Assembly (NCBI GenBank): GCA_009837395.1
Contig: VXTP01000005.1
Coordinates: forward strand, 62,001 to 126,000
DNA length: 64,000 nucleotides
Source: Gemmatimonadota bacterium
GTDB lineage: Bacteria; JAAXHH01
Direction of reading: 5' to 3'
Shown: positions 40,004 to 48,489 of the stretch, in pieces
How positions within the stretch are numbered: the first letter of the stretch is position 1
How the letters are laid out: each line of letters opens with the position of its first letter
Translations under genes and position numbers: made by a program
Notes under the pieces: generated by a model
Told to the model about the DNA's origin: nothing
The model's input: the letters and a program-made list of their open reading frames with translations, nothing else
The model's database searches: none

Positions 40004-40086
40004 CGCCAGCCTGTTTCCCGCTTGTCCGCGGGCTGCCTGCGTCATTGACGCCAGCCTATTTCCCGCTTGTCCGCGGGCCGCCCGCG
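40001..40086 (+). repeat. 45-base-period direct repeat, two copies, each with a GC hairpin
   Basis: Copy 1 (40001-40041) begins at the TGA of queE and copy 2 (40046-40086) differs in only a few bases. Each contains CCCGC and GCGGG arms around a six-base loop. There is no U-run, so a terminator role is not supported. Confidence 0.8.
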
Positions 40087-40152
40087 CCCTATCTTGAGCC
40101 GTTGCGTTGACGCCGATCGAAGGGATACGACACGCCTCATCACGGAGCGAAT

Positions 40153-41121
40153 ATGAACGACCATGGCAGGGACTGGGACCGGGGTCTCGTGAGCTATCCC
40201 GATCCCGATGTGGAGATCATCGACGACCGGTTCAAGCCCTACGTGCTGCACACGGCCGGGATCGAGCGGCTGTTCACCGGGACGCGGTGGTCGGAAGGCC
40301 CCGTCTGGATCGGCGACGCCCGATGCCTGGTATGGAGCGACATCCCCAACAACCGCCTGCTGCGGTGGGACGAAGAGACCGGCGCGGTGACCGTCTTCCG
40401 CAAGCCGTCCAACAACACCAACGGCAATACGCGGGACCGCGAGGGGCGGCTGGTCTCCTGCGAGCACGACAGCCGGCGGGTGACGCGCACGGAACACGAC
40501 GGGACGATCACCGTGCTGATCGACCGGTTCGACGGCAAGCGGCTCAACGCGCCGAACGACGTGGTGGTGCACTCCGACGGTTCGGTCTGGTTCACCGACC
40601 CGGGGTACGGCATCCTGATGAACTACGAAGGGCACAGGGCCGAATTTGAACAGCCCACCCGGGTGTATCGGCTGGACCCCGTCACGGGCGGCGCGACCGT
40701 CATCGCCGACGACTTCATGCGTCCCAACGGGCTCTGCTTCTCGCCCGACGAATCACGTCTATACGTTGTAGATACAGGCGCTTCCCACGACCCCGACGGA
40801 CCCGCCCACATCCGGGTACTTGACATCGAAGGCACCCGAGCCACGAACTCCCGCGTATTCACCGACATGAAACCGGCCTCTTCCGACGGCATCCGGACCG
40901 ACGTGGACGGCAACCTGTGGGCCGCCTCCGGCTGGGGCGGACCTGACACGAACGGCGTGGTCTGCTACTCCCCGGAAGGCGACCGGCTTGGGATGATCCA
41001 CCTGCCCGAGCCCTGCGCCAACCTGTGCTTCGGCGGCGTCAAGAAGAACCGCCTGTTCATGACCGCCAGCCAGTCCCTGTACGCCCTCTACGTCGAAGCC
41101 CAGGGGGTGCAGCGCCCATGA
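40153..41121 (+). CDS. SMP-30/gluconolactonase-like (LRE) family protein
   Basis: The six-bladed propeller family signatures are present: RLFTGTRWSEGPVWIGDARCLVWSDIPNNRLLRWDE, SNNTNGNTRDREGRLVSCEHDSRR, and NAPNDVVVHSDGSVWFTDPGYG. Metal ligands are likely Glu in SEGPVW, Asn in NAPND and Asp in the C-terminal blades. It would open a sugar lactone. There is no signal peptide. It begins an operon; its TGA overlaps the next ATG by four bases. The third gene is a sugar-kinase-like protein, consistent with sugar acid metabolism. Confidence 0.9.
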   Translation: MNDHGRDWDRGLVSYPDPDVEIIDDRFKPYVLHTAGIERLFTGTRWSEGPVWIGDARCLVWSDIPNNRLLRWDEETGAVTVFRKPSNNTNGNTRDREGRLVSCEHDSRRVTRTEHDGTITVLIDRFDGKRLNAPNDVVVHSDGSVWFTDPGYGILMNYEGHRAEFEQPTRVYRLDPVTGGATVIADDFMRPNGLCFSPDESRLYVVDTGASHDPDGPAHIRVLDIEGTRATNSRVFTDMKPASSDGIRTDVDGNLWAASGWGGPDTNGVVCYSPEGDRLGMIHLPEPCANLCFGGVKKNRLFMTASQSLYALYVEAQGVQRP

Positions 41122-41927
41122 CGCGTCTACACGCCTCCGATAGCGATTCCATGCTCATTTTCGATTTCGACGGGGTCCTGCTGAACTCCGTCGTGGAGAT
41201 GTCGATCACGGCCTATAATACGGTCACCGACGATCTGGCCACTGCGCCGGACGACCTGCCCGGCAACGCGGCGGCGCTCTTCGTGACCAACCGGTACCAC
41301 GTCCAGCCGGCCGGCGACGCGATAAACCTGATGGCCTGGTGCGTGGAGAACGCCGGCCTGCCCGGCAATCACCGGCTGGATCCGGCGGAATACCGGGCGA
41401 TCCGCGAATCGTCGGACGTTCCCCTGAAGGAGCGCACGGTCCGGTTCTTCGCGGCCCGGAAGCGGCTCGTCGCCCACGATCCGGACCAGTGGCGATCACT
41501 CAACACAGTCTACCAGCCGGTATGGGATGAAATGATGGGTCTGGACGCCGAAGGAATTGTGATCCTGACGAACAAGAACCGGGAGGCCACCGTGACCCTG
41601 TGCCACCACTTCGGCCTGGCCGTCCGGCCGGAGAACGTGTACTCGGGCGATCACGGGACCACCAAGATCGAGAACCTGGAGGCGATCCAGGCGCGGTTCG
41701 GCCGGGAGCGGTACGGGTTCGTCGACGATTCCATCGGCAATCTGGAGGAACTCGACGCCCATTTTAACGCCGACGAATCCTGCCTGGAACTGATGCTGGC
41801 TTCCTGGGGTTACATCGGACCGGACGACCATGCGCTGGCCCGGCGCGCCGGTTACGCCATTCTCGACCAGGCCGGCCTCATCGCCCGCATCGCGTCCAGG
41901 AAGGGCGTCGGAATGGAAAGCCCATGA
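41118..41927 (+). CDS. HAD-superfamily phosphatase-like protein
   Basis: ATG 41118 overlaps the previous stop (ATGA), so 269 residues are taken instead of a longer frame. FDFDGVLLNSV (Asp16, Asp18) is a full phosphatase-type motif I; VILTNKNRE is motif II, TKIENLEAI supplies the Lys, and YGFVDDSIGN the metal-binding acidic pair. A large helical cap lies between motifs I and II. Its stop overlaps the kinase start (ATGA), so coupled translation with the kinase is expected. A phosphosugar substrate is plausible by context only. Confidence 0.85.
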   Translation: MTRLHASDSDSMLIFDFDGVLLNSVVEMSITAYNTVTDDLATAPDDLPGNAAALFVTNRYHVQPAGDAINLMAWCVENAGLPGNHRLDPAEYRAIRESSDVPLKERTVRFFAARKRLVAHDPDQWRSLNTVYQPVWDEMMGLDAEGIVILTNKNREATVTLCHHFGLAVRPENVYSGDHGTTKIENLEAIQARFGRERYGFVDDSIGNLEELDAHFNADESCLELMLASWGYIGPDDHALARRAGYAILDQAGLIARIASRKGVGMESP

Positions 41928-42955
41928 GCCGGAACCCGGACAGCCACCCCGGCAGTGCGCTCGAGGTCATCGATCGTCTCCCGGAACTGCGCGCCCTTGT
42001 CGTCGGAGACGTCATGCTCGACGTCTACGAGTTCTGCCGGACCGGCGACAGCAAGCCTATTGATTCGGAGAAAGCGGGAAAGCGGGCCTACCAGGCGCAG
42101 GAGACGATCAAGGTGCTCGGCGGCGCGGGCAACGTGGCCGCCAACCTGGCTTCCCTGGACGTACGCACCACCCTCGTGGGCGTGACGGGCGACGACGAGC
42201 ATTACTTCAAGATCCGGGAACTCGCCGACGGGTTGTCCATCCGCCACGGCCTGATCCGGGACGGCGGCCGGCCCACCACGACCAAGGTCCGGCTGTACCT
42301 GGACGACGACTACCTGCTTCGCCGCGATTCCGAGTGCAACGACCGGGTGGGCGTAAGGATCTCGGCCGCGCTGGTGAAGGAAGTCCTTCGCGCGCTGCCG
42401 GAAACCGACGTGGTGGTCCTGAGCGACTACGACAAGGGCGTCTTTACCGCGGAGAACGCCGGCCAGATCATCCGCGAATGCCGCCTCCACGAAATCCCGG
42501 TCGTGGTCGACTTCAAACCGGGCAACCGGGAGGCCTTCTCCGGCGTGGACATCATTGCGCCGAACGCTGCCGAAGCCGCCGAACTCATCGGCGGGTTCTC
42601 CGTGGACCGGCTGGAAACCGACTGCCGGCGCTTGCACGACGCGCTGGGCTGCCGGAACACGGTGGTCACCCTCGGTAAGCACGGGCTCTGCGGCGTGGGC
42701 ACGGAAGGGTTCTTCCACGTACCCGGGCACCGGGTCAGACCGGTGGACAAGGTCGGCTGCGGCGACACGGTACGGGCGGGACTGGCCATCGGCGCGGCGC
42801 TGGGGCTTCCCCTCGAGGAGGCGGGGGCGCTCGCCAACGACGCGGCGGCCGTTATCGTGCAGAAACCGGCCACGTCCGTCCTCTCCCGGCGCGAACTGCA
42901 AGATTTCGTGGCGCGCAAACGTGCGGAGGAACCCCATGCCGCCAGGGACGTTTAA
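41924..42955 (+). CDS. PfkB-family kinase, RfaE/HldE domain-I type
   Basis: The 343-residue sequence has VLGGAGNVAANLASLDVRTTLVG, TTTKVRLY, VVVDFKPGN, and the PfkB signature DKVGCGDTVRAGLAIGAALG with the catalytic Asp in GCGD. These resemble the kinase half of HldE, which phosphorylates heptose-7-phosphate. No nucleotidyltransferase half is fused, and the insert EFCRTGDSKPIDSEKAGKRAYQ is atypical. With the upstream HAD and lactonase genes it may form a sugar-phosphate route. Cys replaces the usual Ala in GAGD, a tolerated change in the family. Confidence 0.85.
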   Translation: MSRNPDSHPGSALEVIDRLPELRALVVGDVMLDVYEFCRTGDSKPIDSEKAGKRAYQAQETIKVLGGAGNVAANLASLDVRTTLVGVTGDDEHYFKIRELADGLSIRHGLIRDGGRPTTTKVRLYLDDDYLLRRDSECNDRVGVRISAALVKEVLRALPETDVVVLSDYDKGVFTAENAGQIIRECRLHEIPVVVDFKPGNREAFSGVDIIAPNAAEAAELIGGFSVDRLETDCRRLHDALGCRNTVVTLGKHGLCGVGTEGFFHVPGHRVRPVDKVGCGDTVRAGLAIGAALGLPLEEAGALANDAAAVIVQKPATSVLSRRELQDFVARKRAEEPHAARDV

Positions 42956-43050
42956 TCTTGTACATTCAGCAAAAACCAAATAGTATTTACATGAACGCAA
43001 GAGCTTACGTCAGCGTATTCGGCTGGAGAGGAACGGGCAGGAGAGGAAAG

Positions 43051-43935
43051 ATGGTGCGCCTGAGTCTGTTTACCGCGGGTCTCGCGCTGGTCGCTATGGC
43101 CTGCAAGTCCGGTCCTACCATCGATGGCACGGACGTCGAGACCTTCGACGCGTCCATCGCCGAGGTCAAGGGCTCCCTGGCCGAGGACGACCAGGAAAGA
43201 CTCGACGACGTGCTGGATGCCTTCGAGTACCTCTACAGCGACAACGTGATCAGCGCGCTGAACGCGTCGGACGCCATTCAGAACCGGATCCGCAGCCGGC
43301 TGGACGGCATGGACGCGGGGGACATCTTCGCGGAGTGGAACGAGCGGGTGAACAAGGCCATCGAGGCCCTCGAGGAGAAGCAGGAGAACACGGATTCCGC
43401 CATGGAGCGTCTCAAGGACGTGCGGGTGCGGGGGGTCGAGTACTACGTGCAGCGGGGCCGGTCCGTCGTGAAACTCTCCATTCATAACCGGACGGAACAC
43501 CGGATCTCGAAGGTGTACTTCCGCGGTTCGCTGATGAGAAGGGAACCTCGGAAGTGGATCCTGGACGACGATTTCAACTACAATATCCGGCACACGGAGG
43601 GCAAGGACCTGGGGCCGGACGAACGGGCCGTCTGGAACTTCGCCCTGCTGTCGCCGGTATGGAAGAAGGCCCCGGAGGACGTGGACAACCTCTTTCTGTA
43701 CGTGATCGTCACGCGCATCGACGGCGCCCCCGAACAACCTATCTACGACGCCTACACGGATCGTTTCACGCCCAAGGACCGGAGACGGCTCCGCAGGCTG
43801 ATCTCCCTCAAGGAATCCATCGGGACGTTCGAGCCGGAGCCCGAGACCGATCCCGAGACTGATCCCGAGACCGGGTCCGAAGAGACCTCATCCCGCCAGT
43901 TCGCGCCATCCGCCCCACATCGCTCCTTCCGCTAG
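43051..43935 (+). CDS. DUF6694-like lipoprotein
   Basis: ATG 43051 is preceded by gaggaaag and gives MVRLSLFTAGLALVAMAC, a lipoprotein signal. The mature protein has the pattern TIDGTDVETFDASIAEVKGSLAEDDQERLDDVLDAFEYL, recalled from DUF6694 lipoproteins. A coiled segment and a beta-rich region (VRGVEYYVQRGRSVVKLSIHNRTEHRISKVYFRG) follow. The tail holds a tandem EPETDPETDPETG. It is 95 bases past the kinase operon. Its TAG stop shares a CTAG with the stop of the convergent channel gene. Function unknown. Confidence 0.7.
   Translation: MVRLSLFTAGLALVAMACKSGPTIDGTDVETFDASIAEVKGSLAEDDQERLDDVLDAFEYLYSDNVISALNASDAIQNRIRSRLDGMDAGDIFAEWNERVNKAIEALEEKQENTDSAMERLKDVRVRGVEYYVQRGRSVVKLSIHNRTEHRISKVYFRGSLMRREPRKWILDDDFNYNIRHTEGKDLGPDERAVWNFALLSPVWKKAPEDVDNLFLYVIVTRIDGAPEQPIYDAYTDRFTPKDRRRLRRLISLKESIGTFEPEPETDPETDPETGSEETSSRQFAPSAPHRSFR
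43932..43935. other. Shared CTAG: stop codons of two convergent genes overlap
   Basis: CTAG is self-complementary. TAG at 43933-43935 ends the plus-strand lipoprotein, and TAG on the minus strand (43934-43932) ends the channel gene. Flanking copies of tcgctccttccgc suggest that a small duplication produced this arrangement. Confidence 0.95.
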
Positions 43936-44789
43936 TTCGCTCCTTCCGCCGAATCGATATACCGGTCCACCGTATCGGCGAATATCAGGAATTGCGGGTT
44001 GCTGCGGTGAGTCTGCCGCAGGGCCAGCACCGTGCGGCCTTGCGGCCCCTCCTCGTGAACCCCTCTGCAGTATTCCTCCATTAACGTGGGTTCCAGCGGT
44101 TGCCGGGAGTCGTGGAAGCTGTCGGCGAAGAACCCGAAGATCATGCCCACGATACCGATGCCCACCATCATCATCAGGACGGTGGCCCCCTGACCCAGGG
44201 GAGTGACCGGGTACTTGTCCCCGTACCCCACCGTGGTGGAGGTCACCACGGCCCACCAGATGCTGTCGCCGTAGACATTGAATACCTCCGGCTGGGCGCG
44301 GCGTTCCACCTCGTAGATCACGGTGGAGCTGATCATCAGGTACATGATGGTAATGAGGAAAATGGGGATGACCCGGACGCGATTGGTGTACATGGACCGG
44401 GCGAACTCCGCCAGCTTGGGGCTGTAACGGAACATCTTGAGCAGCCGGAGCGTCCGCGCGCCGCGCACCAGGCCGAGTTGCTCCTGGGTGAGGCCGGGAT
44501 AGAATCCGATCCAGAAGGGCAGGATGCTGACCAGGTCGATCAACCCGAGCCCGCTGCGCAGGTATTTGCCCTTGTGCGGCGCCAGCTTGATGCGCAGCAC
44601 GTACTCCAGGGTGAAGAACCCGGCGATGACCCGTTCGATCCAGATGAACCCCGCCCAGGCGCCGGCGTCCAGGCTGCTGCGCGTCTGGGTATACTGCAAC
44701 TCGATGAAATAGAGGATCATGTTGACGGCCAGTACGTAGGGACCGAAGCGGTGTACGGCCGCAAGGAGGGAGGACAGGATTCCCGGCAT
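43932..44789 (-). CDS. Six-transmembrane voltage-gated-type potassium channel
   Basis: Six hydrophobic segments with an S4-like positively charged helix (RGARTLRLLKMFRYSP) at 109-124. The pore loop TTVGYGD at 185-191 is the K+ selectivity filter. The C-terminal tail after S6 carries no RCK domain. 285 residues; AGGAGG precedes ATG 44789. It is last in a cluster with PspA-like and DUF2491 genes, 119 bases after the PspA-like gene, with a hairpin between. It may adjust membrane potential when the envelope is damaged (inference from context). Confidence 0.93.
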   Translation of the reverse strand: MPGILSSLLAAVHRFGPYVLAVNMILYFIELQYTQTRSSLDAGAWAGFIWIERVIAGFFTLEYVLRIKLAPHKGKYLRSGLGLIDLVSILPFWIGFYPGLTQEQLGLVRGARTLRLLKMFRYSPKLAEFARSMYTNRVRVIPIFLITIMYLMISSTVIYEVERRAQPEVFNVYGDSIWWAVVTSTTVGYGDKYPVTPLGQGATVLMMMVGIGIVGMIFGFFADSFHDSRQPLEPTLMEEYCRGVHEEGPQGRTVLALRQTHRSNPQFLIFADTVDRYIDSAEGAN

Positions 44790-44846
44790 GGTTTGCCTCC
44801 TGGGAGAATGCGGTGGGCTTTCCTGATTGCGTTAGGCTTATATGAG

Positions 44847-44885
44847 AAAGGCCCACCGTCCGCTTTCCGCATCGGGTGAGCCTTT
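44847..44885 (-). terminator. Hairpin between the PspA-like and channel genes (terminator or attenuator)
   Basis: Arms 44847-44857 and 44875-44885 pair in 10 of 11 positions around a 17-base loop. Read on the minus strand the stem is followed by a short T-rich stretch (tttctcat), not a full U-run. It could reduce channel expression relative to the PspA-like gene. Confidence 0.35.
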
Positions 44886-44908
44886 GAATGCAGGTCCTTG
44901 AGGCGGTC

Positions 44909-45679
44909 TCAGGACTTCCTGGAACGCAGGGCCGCCAGCCGGTCCCGCGTCGACGATGCGGGCAGCGCGGGTTTGTCGGCCGCTTCCAGGGCCGCTGCGA
45001 TGTTGGGATCGTCGGAGATTTCGGTCTGGCCGAAGGCACCGATCTTCAGCTCTGCGGCACGGGAGGTCGTCTCCGCCTTCTCCGTTTCCTTATCCATGGC
45101 GTTGAGGGCCGTGTCGAGTCCGCCCATTGAACTGCTCAGTCCCGCGGCCTGCCGCACGCCTTCTGCGCGTTCGAGGGCCCGTTCCTTCTTCATCCGGGCC
45201 TGCTCCATGCGGCGCTGGGCTTGTTTCAGCTGGACCTGCGCCTTCTTGAGCTTCTCCGCCGCCACATCGTAGGCCTGGCGCAGCTCGGTCGCGAAGGCCT
45301 CCGCTTCCTGGTCCTCCTGGCGCTCCCTTTCGATCTCCGGGTTCAAGCGCTCCAGTTCCGCAACCAGCTTTTCCAGACTTTCCTCCAGCTTGGATCGCTG
45401 GCCCTCTTCCGCCCCTTCGAGCTGGCCTTCGATCCGTTCTGCGGCGGCCAGGTACCGGTCGTACTGCGTCAACAGCGCCTGCGTCTCTTCATGGTCCTTC
45501 TTCACGTCCATCTCGGCCTTGCCGACCCGCTTCCCGAGCTTGTCGAGTTCCTCTTCCATGAGGGAGATCTGCGCCTCGGAGGCGGTTTCCGGATCGAAGG
45601 CCACCACGGCCTGGGTGAAGGACTCCAGGGCGTTGCCGGCCTGTTTCTTGCCGACGCGGGAGAGAAACTTCCAGATCAT
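44909..45679 (-). CDS. PspA/IM30-like coiled-coil protein (YjfJ type)
   Basis: The 256-residue protein is almost wholly coiled coil (residues about 35-185), with an amphipathic N-terminus (MIWKFLSRVGKKQAGNALESF) as in PspA, which binds stressed membranes. It lies 18 bases after a DUF2491 gene, the same order as yjfJ-yjfK of enterobacteria. PspA proteins form rods that patch membranes and limit proton leak. The C-terminus (SSTRDRLAALRSRKS) is not conserved PspA sequence, so it is a divergent member. Confidence 0.8.
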   Translation of the reverse strand: MIWKFLSRVGKKQAGNALESFTQAVVAFDPETASEAQISLMEEELDKLGKRVGKAEMDVKKDHEETQALLTQYDRYLAAAERIEGQLEGAEEGQRSKLEESLEKLVAELERLNPEIERERQEDQEAEAFATELRQAYDVAAEKLKKAQVQLKQAQRRMEQARMKKERALERAEGVRQAAGLSSSMGGLDTALNAMDKETEKAETTSRAAELKIGAFGQTEISDDPNIAAALEAADKPALPASSTRDRLAALRSRKS

Positions 45680-45697
45680 TTTTTCATCCTTTCGCGT

Positions 45698-46399
45698 TTA
45701 AATAACCGTGACTTCCTCGAGCATCAATGCCACGCCCAGATATAGTTCTATAACCCCGTCGCCCGCGCTGATCAACAGGAATTCGTCCACGCGCTCGGGA
45801 TCTTCCGGGTTGTGGGGATCCCCGCTTGCTACCCGGAAGTAGGACATGGCCTGCTGGGTCTCCTCGAAGACCTGCTCGCCGTACGCGTCGCGAATGATCC
45901 GCTCGTCGACCTGTACCGGGGCCGACTGCCCGTCGCCGTCCATCCATTCCCGCTGGTAGCTTCTTTCCTCCCCGTCGCCGTGCAGCACTTCCGGGGATCC
46001 GATGATGCCGTCCGTGCTGTTCAGCCACTGTTCCCAGACTTCCTCGGAATGGGGATACAGATCCCGGTCGAGCACGTACAGGCGGCATTCCACGGGCTCC
46101 CCGTGGTCTGACACCACCTGGAGAAACGCCGAGGTATCCCGGAGATAGCACCGGTAGGCCATGGCCCCTTCGCCGAGGTCGATCTTTCCGATCGCCTCGA
46201 TGGCCAGTGGAAAGGAGGGAAAGTTGAAATGGACGAGACCGGTAAAGGTGGACGACGCGACAGCATCAATGTCGACCAACCGGTCGATGGCGACGCCCAG
46301 GGGCAGGTCCTGGTCGACCCGCTCGGGTTTCTTCCGAAAAAAACCAGCCGCCTCTTTCGCCTGCTTTTTCGCTACGGAACGAATGATGTGAAAGCTCAT
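45698..46399 (-). CDS. DUF2491 family protein (YjfK-like)
   Basis: The 233-residue protein matches DUF2491 by the order LPLGVAIDRLVDID, HFNFPSFPLAIEAIGKIDLGEGAMAYRCYL and FLQVVSDHG, then EEVWEQWLNSTDGIIG. The family is uncharacterised but travels with PspA-like YjfJ. The start MSFHIIRSVAKKQAKEAAGFFRKKP includes a basic amphipathic helix similar to that of the adjacent PspA-like protein (both contain KKQA), suggesting shared membrane targeting. It is 12 bases after the TAXI-fusion gene. Confidence 0.85.
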   Translation of the reverse strand: MSFHIIRSVAKKQAKEAAGFFRKKPERVDQDLPLGVAIDRLVDIDAVASSTFTGLVHFNFPSFPLAIEAIGKIDLGEGAMAYRCYLRDTSAFLQVVSDHGEPVECRLYVLDRDLYPHSEEVWEQWLNSTDGIIGSPEVLHGDGEERSYQREWMDGDGQSAPVQVDERIIRDAYGEQVFEETQQAMSYFRVASGDPHNPEDPERVDEFLLISAGDGVIELYLGVALMLEEVTVI

Positions 46400-46411
46400 C
46401 GGGCCTTAGCG

Positions 46412-48238
46412 CTACTCCTCGCCCACGATGGGCTTGATGTCGTCGATGGACCGCCACAGGGCGTCCTCGAAGAGGGTCATCGGCTTGCTGCCGTAGGTAT
46501 CCACCCACTGCTTGGACAGGATCAGGATGGCGTCCACCGTGAGCGTCTCCACGCTGCTGTCGAAATAGCCGAAGAGCCAGCCTTCCTGCAGCTCGGGATA
46601 GGTCTCGTGGGGGATCGTCGCCACCTCGTAGATCGTGTTGCCGAACTGGTCCACGGCCGTGCTGAAATAGTGCTCGTCCACGGCGACCATGCTGAGCTGC
46701 AGTCCGTACTGCCGATCCGCATCCTTGAGCAGTTCCGAGTTGAGGCCGGCGACGAACAGCATGACCGAGTTGGCATCTCCCGCCACCTGGCTCAACGCTT
46801 CCTCGTAGCTGGCGAACCGCGTATTGAATTCCCCGTACCTCGGATCCTGCAGGACAAAGCCCTCCCAGGCCCTGTGCGTCCCCGAACCCCGAGGGCCGAC
46901 GTACACGATATGGGTGTTCGGCTCGAGGTCGGAGACGCTCGCGATGCCGCCGTCCTCGTTGACGATCAGTTGTACATACTCGGTGTACAGGGTCGACTGC
47001 AGCCCGACCAGCTGGTCTTCCGCTTCTGGGTTCCTGCGCAGGTAGGAGTTCAGGATGTCGCTCTGCACGAGGATCGCGTCGACCTGGTTCTGGACCAGGT
47101 TGTTCAGGTTCTCCTCCGAACCCGCCGTCGTCTCGAGCATCACGTCGAAATCAGGCAGGTGCGTCTGCAGGATCTGGCCGAACCTGTGGTAATTGCCGTT
47201 CGCCACCCCCGTATTCACCGTGATGCGGGGCTGGTTCGGATCGGCGGTGGCCACGACTTCGGCCGCCAGTGCGATCGCCGGGGTGACGCCGGGCGGCAGG
47301 TATTCGGGATCACGCGGCGTGCCTTCCAGCGTGGCGACCTGCCGGTCCAGCTCGTCCAGCTTCGCGCGCAGTTCAGTATTATCCTCGGCCAGGCGCTCGG
47401 CCTCGCTGCGCCATTCCTGGTATCCCGGGTCATTGGCATGGTGATGGGCTACCGCGTAGTGACGGCGGCTGCTCATCATGTCCAGCATGGACCACATGAA
47501 CAGGGCGTCCCACATGCCGAAGCTTGGATAGGACATGAAGGCGTATCCCGGCGTCCTCCAGCCCATGCCTCCGTAATAACTGTCCCGGCCCGCGTAGTAG
47601 TTGTCGTAGGACGTGCGGTTCTGCGAGCCGCGGTTATAGAGGCCGTTGTCCCGGTAGGTGCTCGTATTGGCCGCCGAATTGGACGACTGGGCGAAACCGG
47701 CCTGCCTGGACTGGTGCGTGGCCAGCGACCGGCGCGCCGTCTCGCTCTGGACCCGCCGGCCCATGACCGAAGACCGCGCCGTAGCCCGGCCGGTGGATGG
47801 GGCGCCTGCCCGGGTCGACCGCGCCGCGGTGGCCGAGGGCTGCCCGGCCGACGTACTGCGCGCGGGCGTGGCGGACTGCCCCGTCGTGCGGGCCGGCGTC
47901 TGGCGCGTGGCGGCCGGCGTGCTTCTCCGGGCGAATGGACTGCGCCGGCCAAAGGAACTGCGGCGATTCCAGAGGGACCGCGAACTCCGGAAACCACCGA
48001 AACCGCGACGGGCGTAGGCTTCCTCAGGACCGAACAGTCCGGTGATCTCCCGGATCGCTCGTTCCGCATTTTCCGCGCTTACCGCGTTGACTGCGCCTTC
48101 TGCGATCCGCGCCGCGTCATCGGCCGAACGCAGGCGATCGGTCGCCACCGAACGCTCCGCACTCGGTCCGATCTGCAGAAATCCACCCATCAGCGCGATC
48201 AAGCCGGTCATCAAGACCAGTTTCATATGTCGAGACAT
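46412..48238 (-). CDS. TAXI-type solute-binding domain fused to an Arg/Ser-rich, coiled-coil N-terminal half
   Basis: The 608-residue protein starts with a signal-like segment (MKLVLMTGLIALMGGFLQIG). A low-complexity Arg/Ser/Thr/Ala region spans 77-185, and a Tyr/Gly-rich segment follows at 212-262 (YYGGMGWRTPGYAFMSYPSFGMWDALFMWSML). A short coiled coil lies at 272-305, and a TAXI-family solute-binding domain from about 338 (ITVNTGVANGNYHRFGQIL, ETTAGSEENLNNLVQNQVDAILVQSD). TAXI proteins normally deliver ligands to TRAP permeases, but no TRAP permease is present. It heads the DUF2491/PspA/channel cluster, so the domain may sense rather than transport a ligand. Confidence 0.8.
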   Translation of the reverse strand: MSRHMKLVLMTGLIALMGGFLQIGPSAERSVATDRLRSADDAARIAEGAVNAVSAENAERAIREITGLFGPEEAYARRGFGGFRSSRSLWNRRSSFGRRSPFARRSTPAATRQTPARTTGQSATPARSTSAGQPSATAARSTRAGAPSTGRATARSSVMGRRVQSETARRSLATHQSRQAGFAQSSNSAANTSTYRDNGLYNRGSQNRTSYDNYYAGRDSYYGGMGWRTPGYAFMSYPSFGMWDALFMWSMLDMMSSRRHYAVAHHHANDPGYQEWRSEAERLAEDNTELRAKLDELDRQVATLEGTPRDPEYLPPGVTPAIALAAEVVATADPNQPRITVNTGVANGNYHRFGQILQTHLPDFDVMLETTAGSEENLNNLVQNQVDAILVQSDILNSYLRRNPEAEDQLVGLQSTLYTEYVQLIVNEDGGIASVSDLEPNTHIVYVGPRGSGTHRAWEGFVLQDPRYGEFNTRFASYEEALSQVAGDANSVMLFVAGLNSELLKDADRQYGLQLSMVAVDEHYFSTAVDQFGNTIYEVATIPHETYPELQEGWLFGYFDSSVETLTVDAILILSKQWVDTYGSKPMTLFEDALWRSIDDIKPIVGEE

Positions 48239-48489
48239 GAGGTACTTCCCCTGTGTAATCGGAATGTGTGTTCGGATTCTGGCTTTCTAAAGATAAAGAC
48301 TTCGAACCCCGCTGGCAAGTTGCAAACCGGTACGTAACCGGGCGATCCGGGCGATCCAGGCAGTCCGATGGTCCGGTCGATTCACGTACTTGAACTGCAG
48401 AGTTGCGTTCGGTAACCGGCAGGGAAGCCGCGCGAACGACGGATGAAGATGCCATTGACCTCGGAACACGACGGCGGTAACATACCGAA

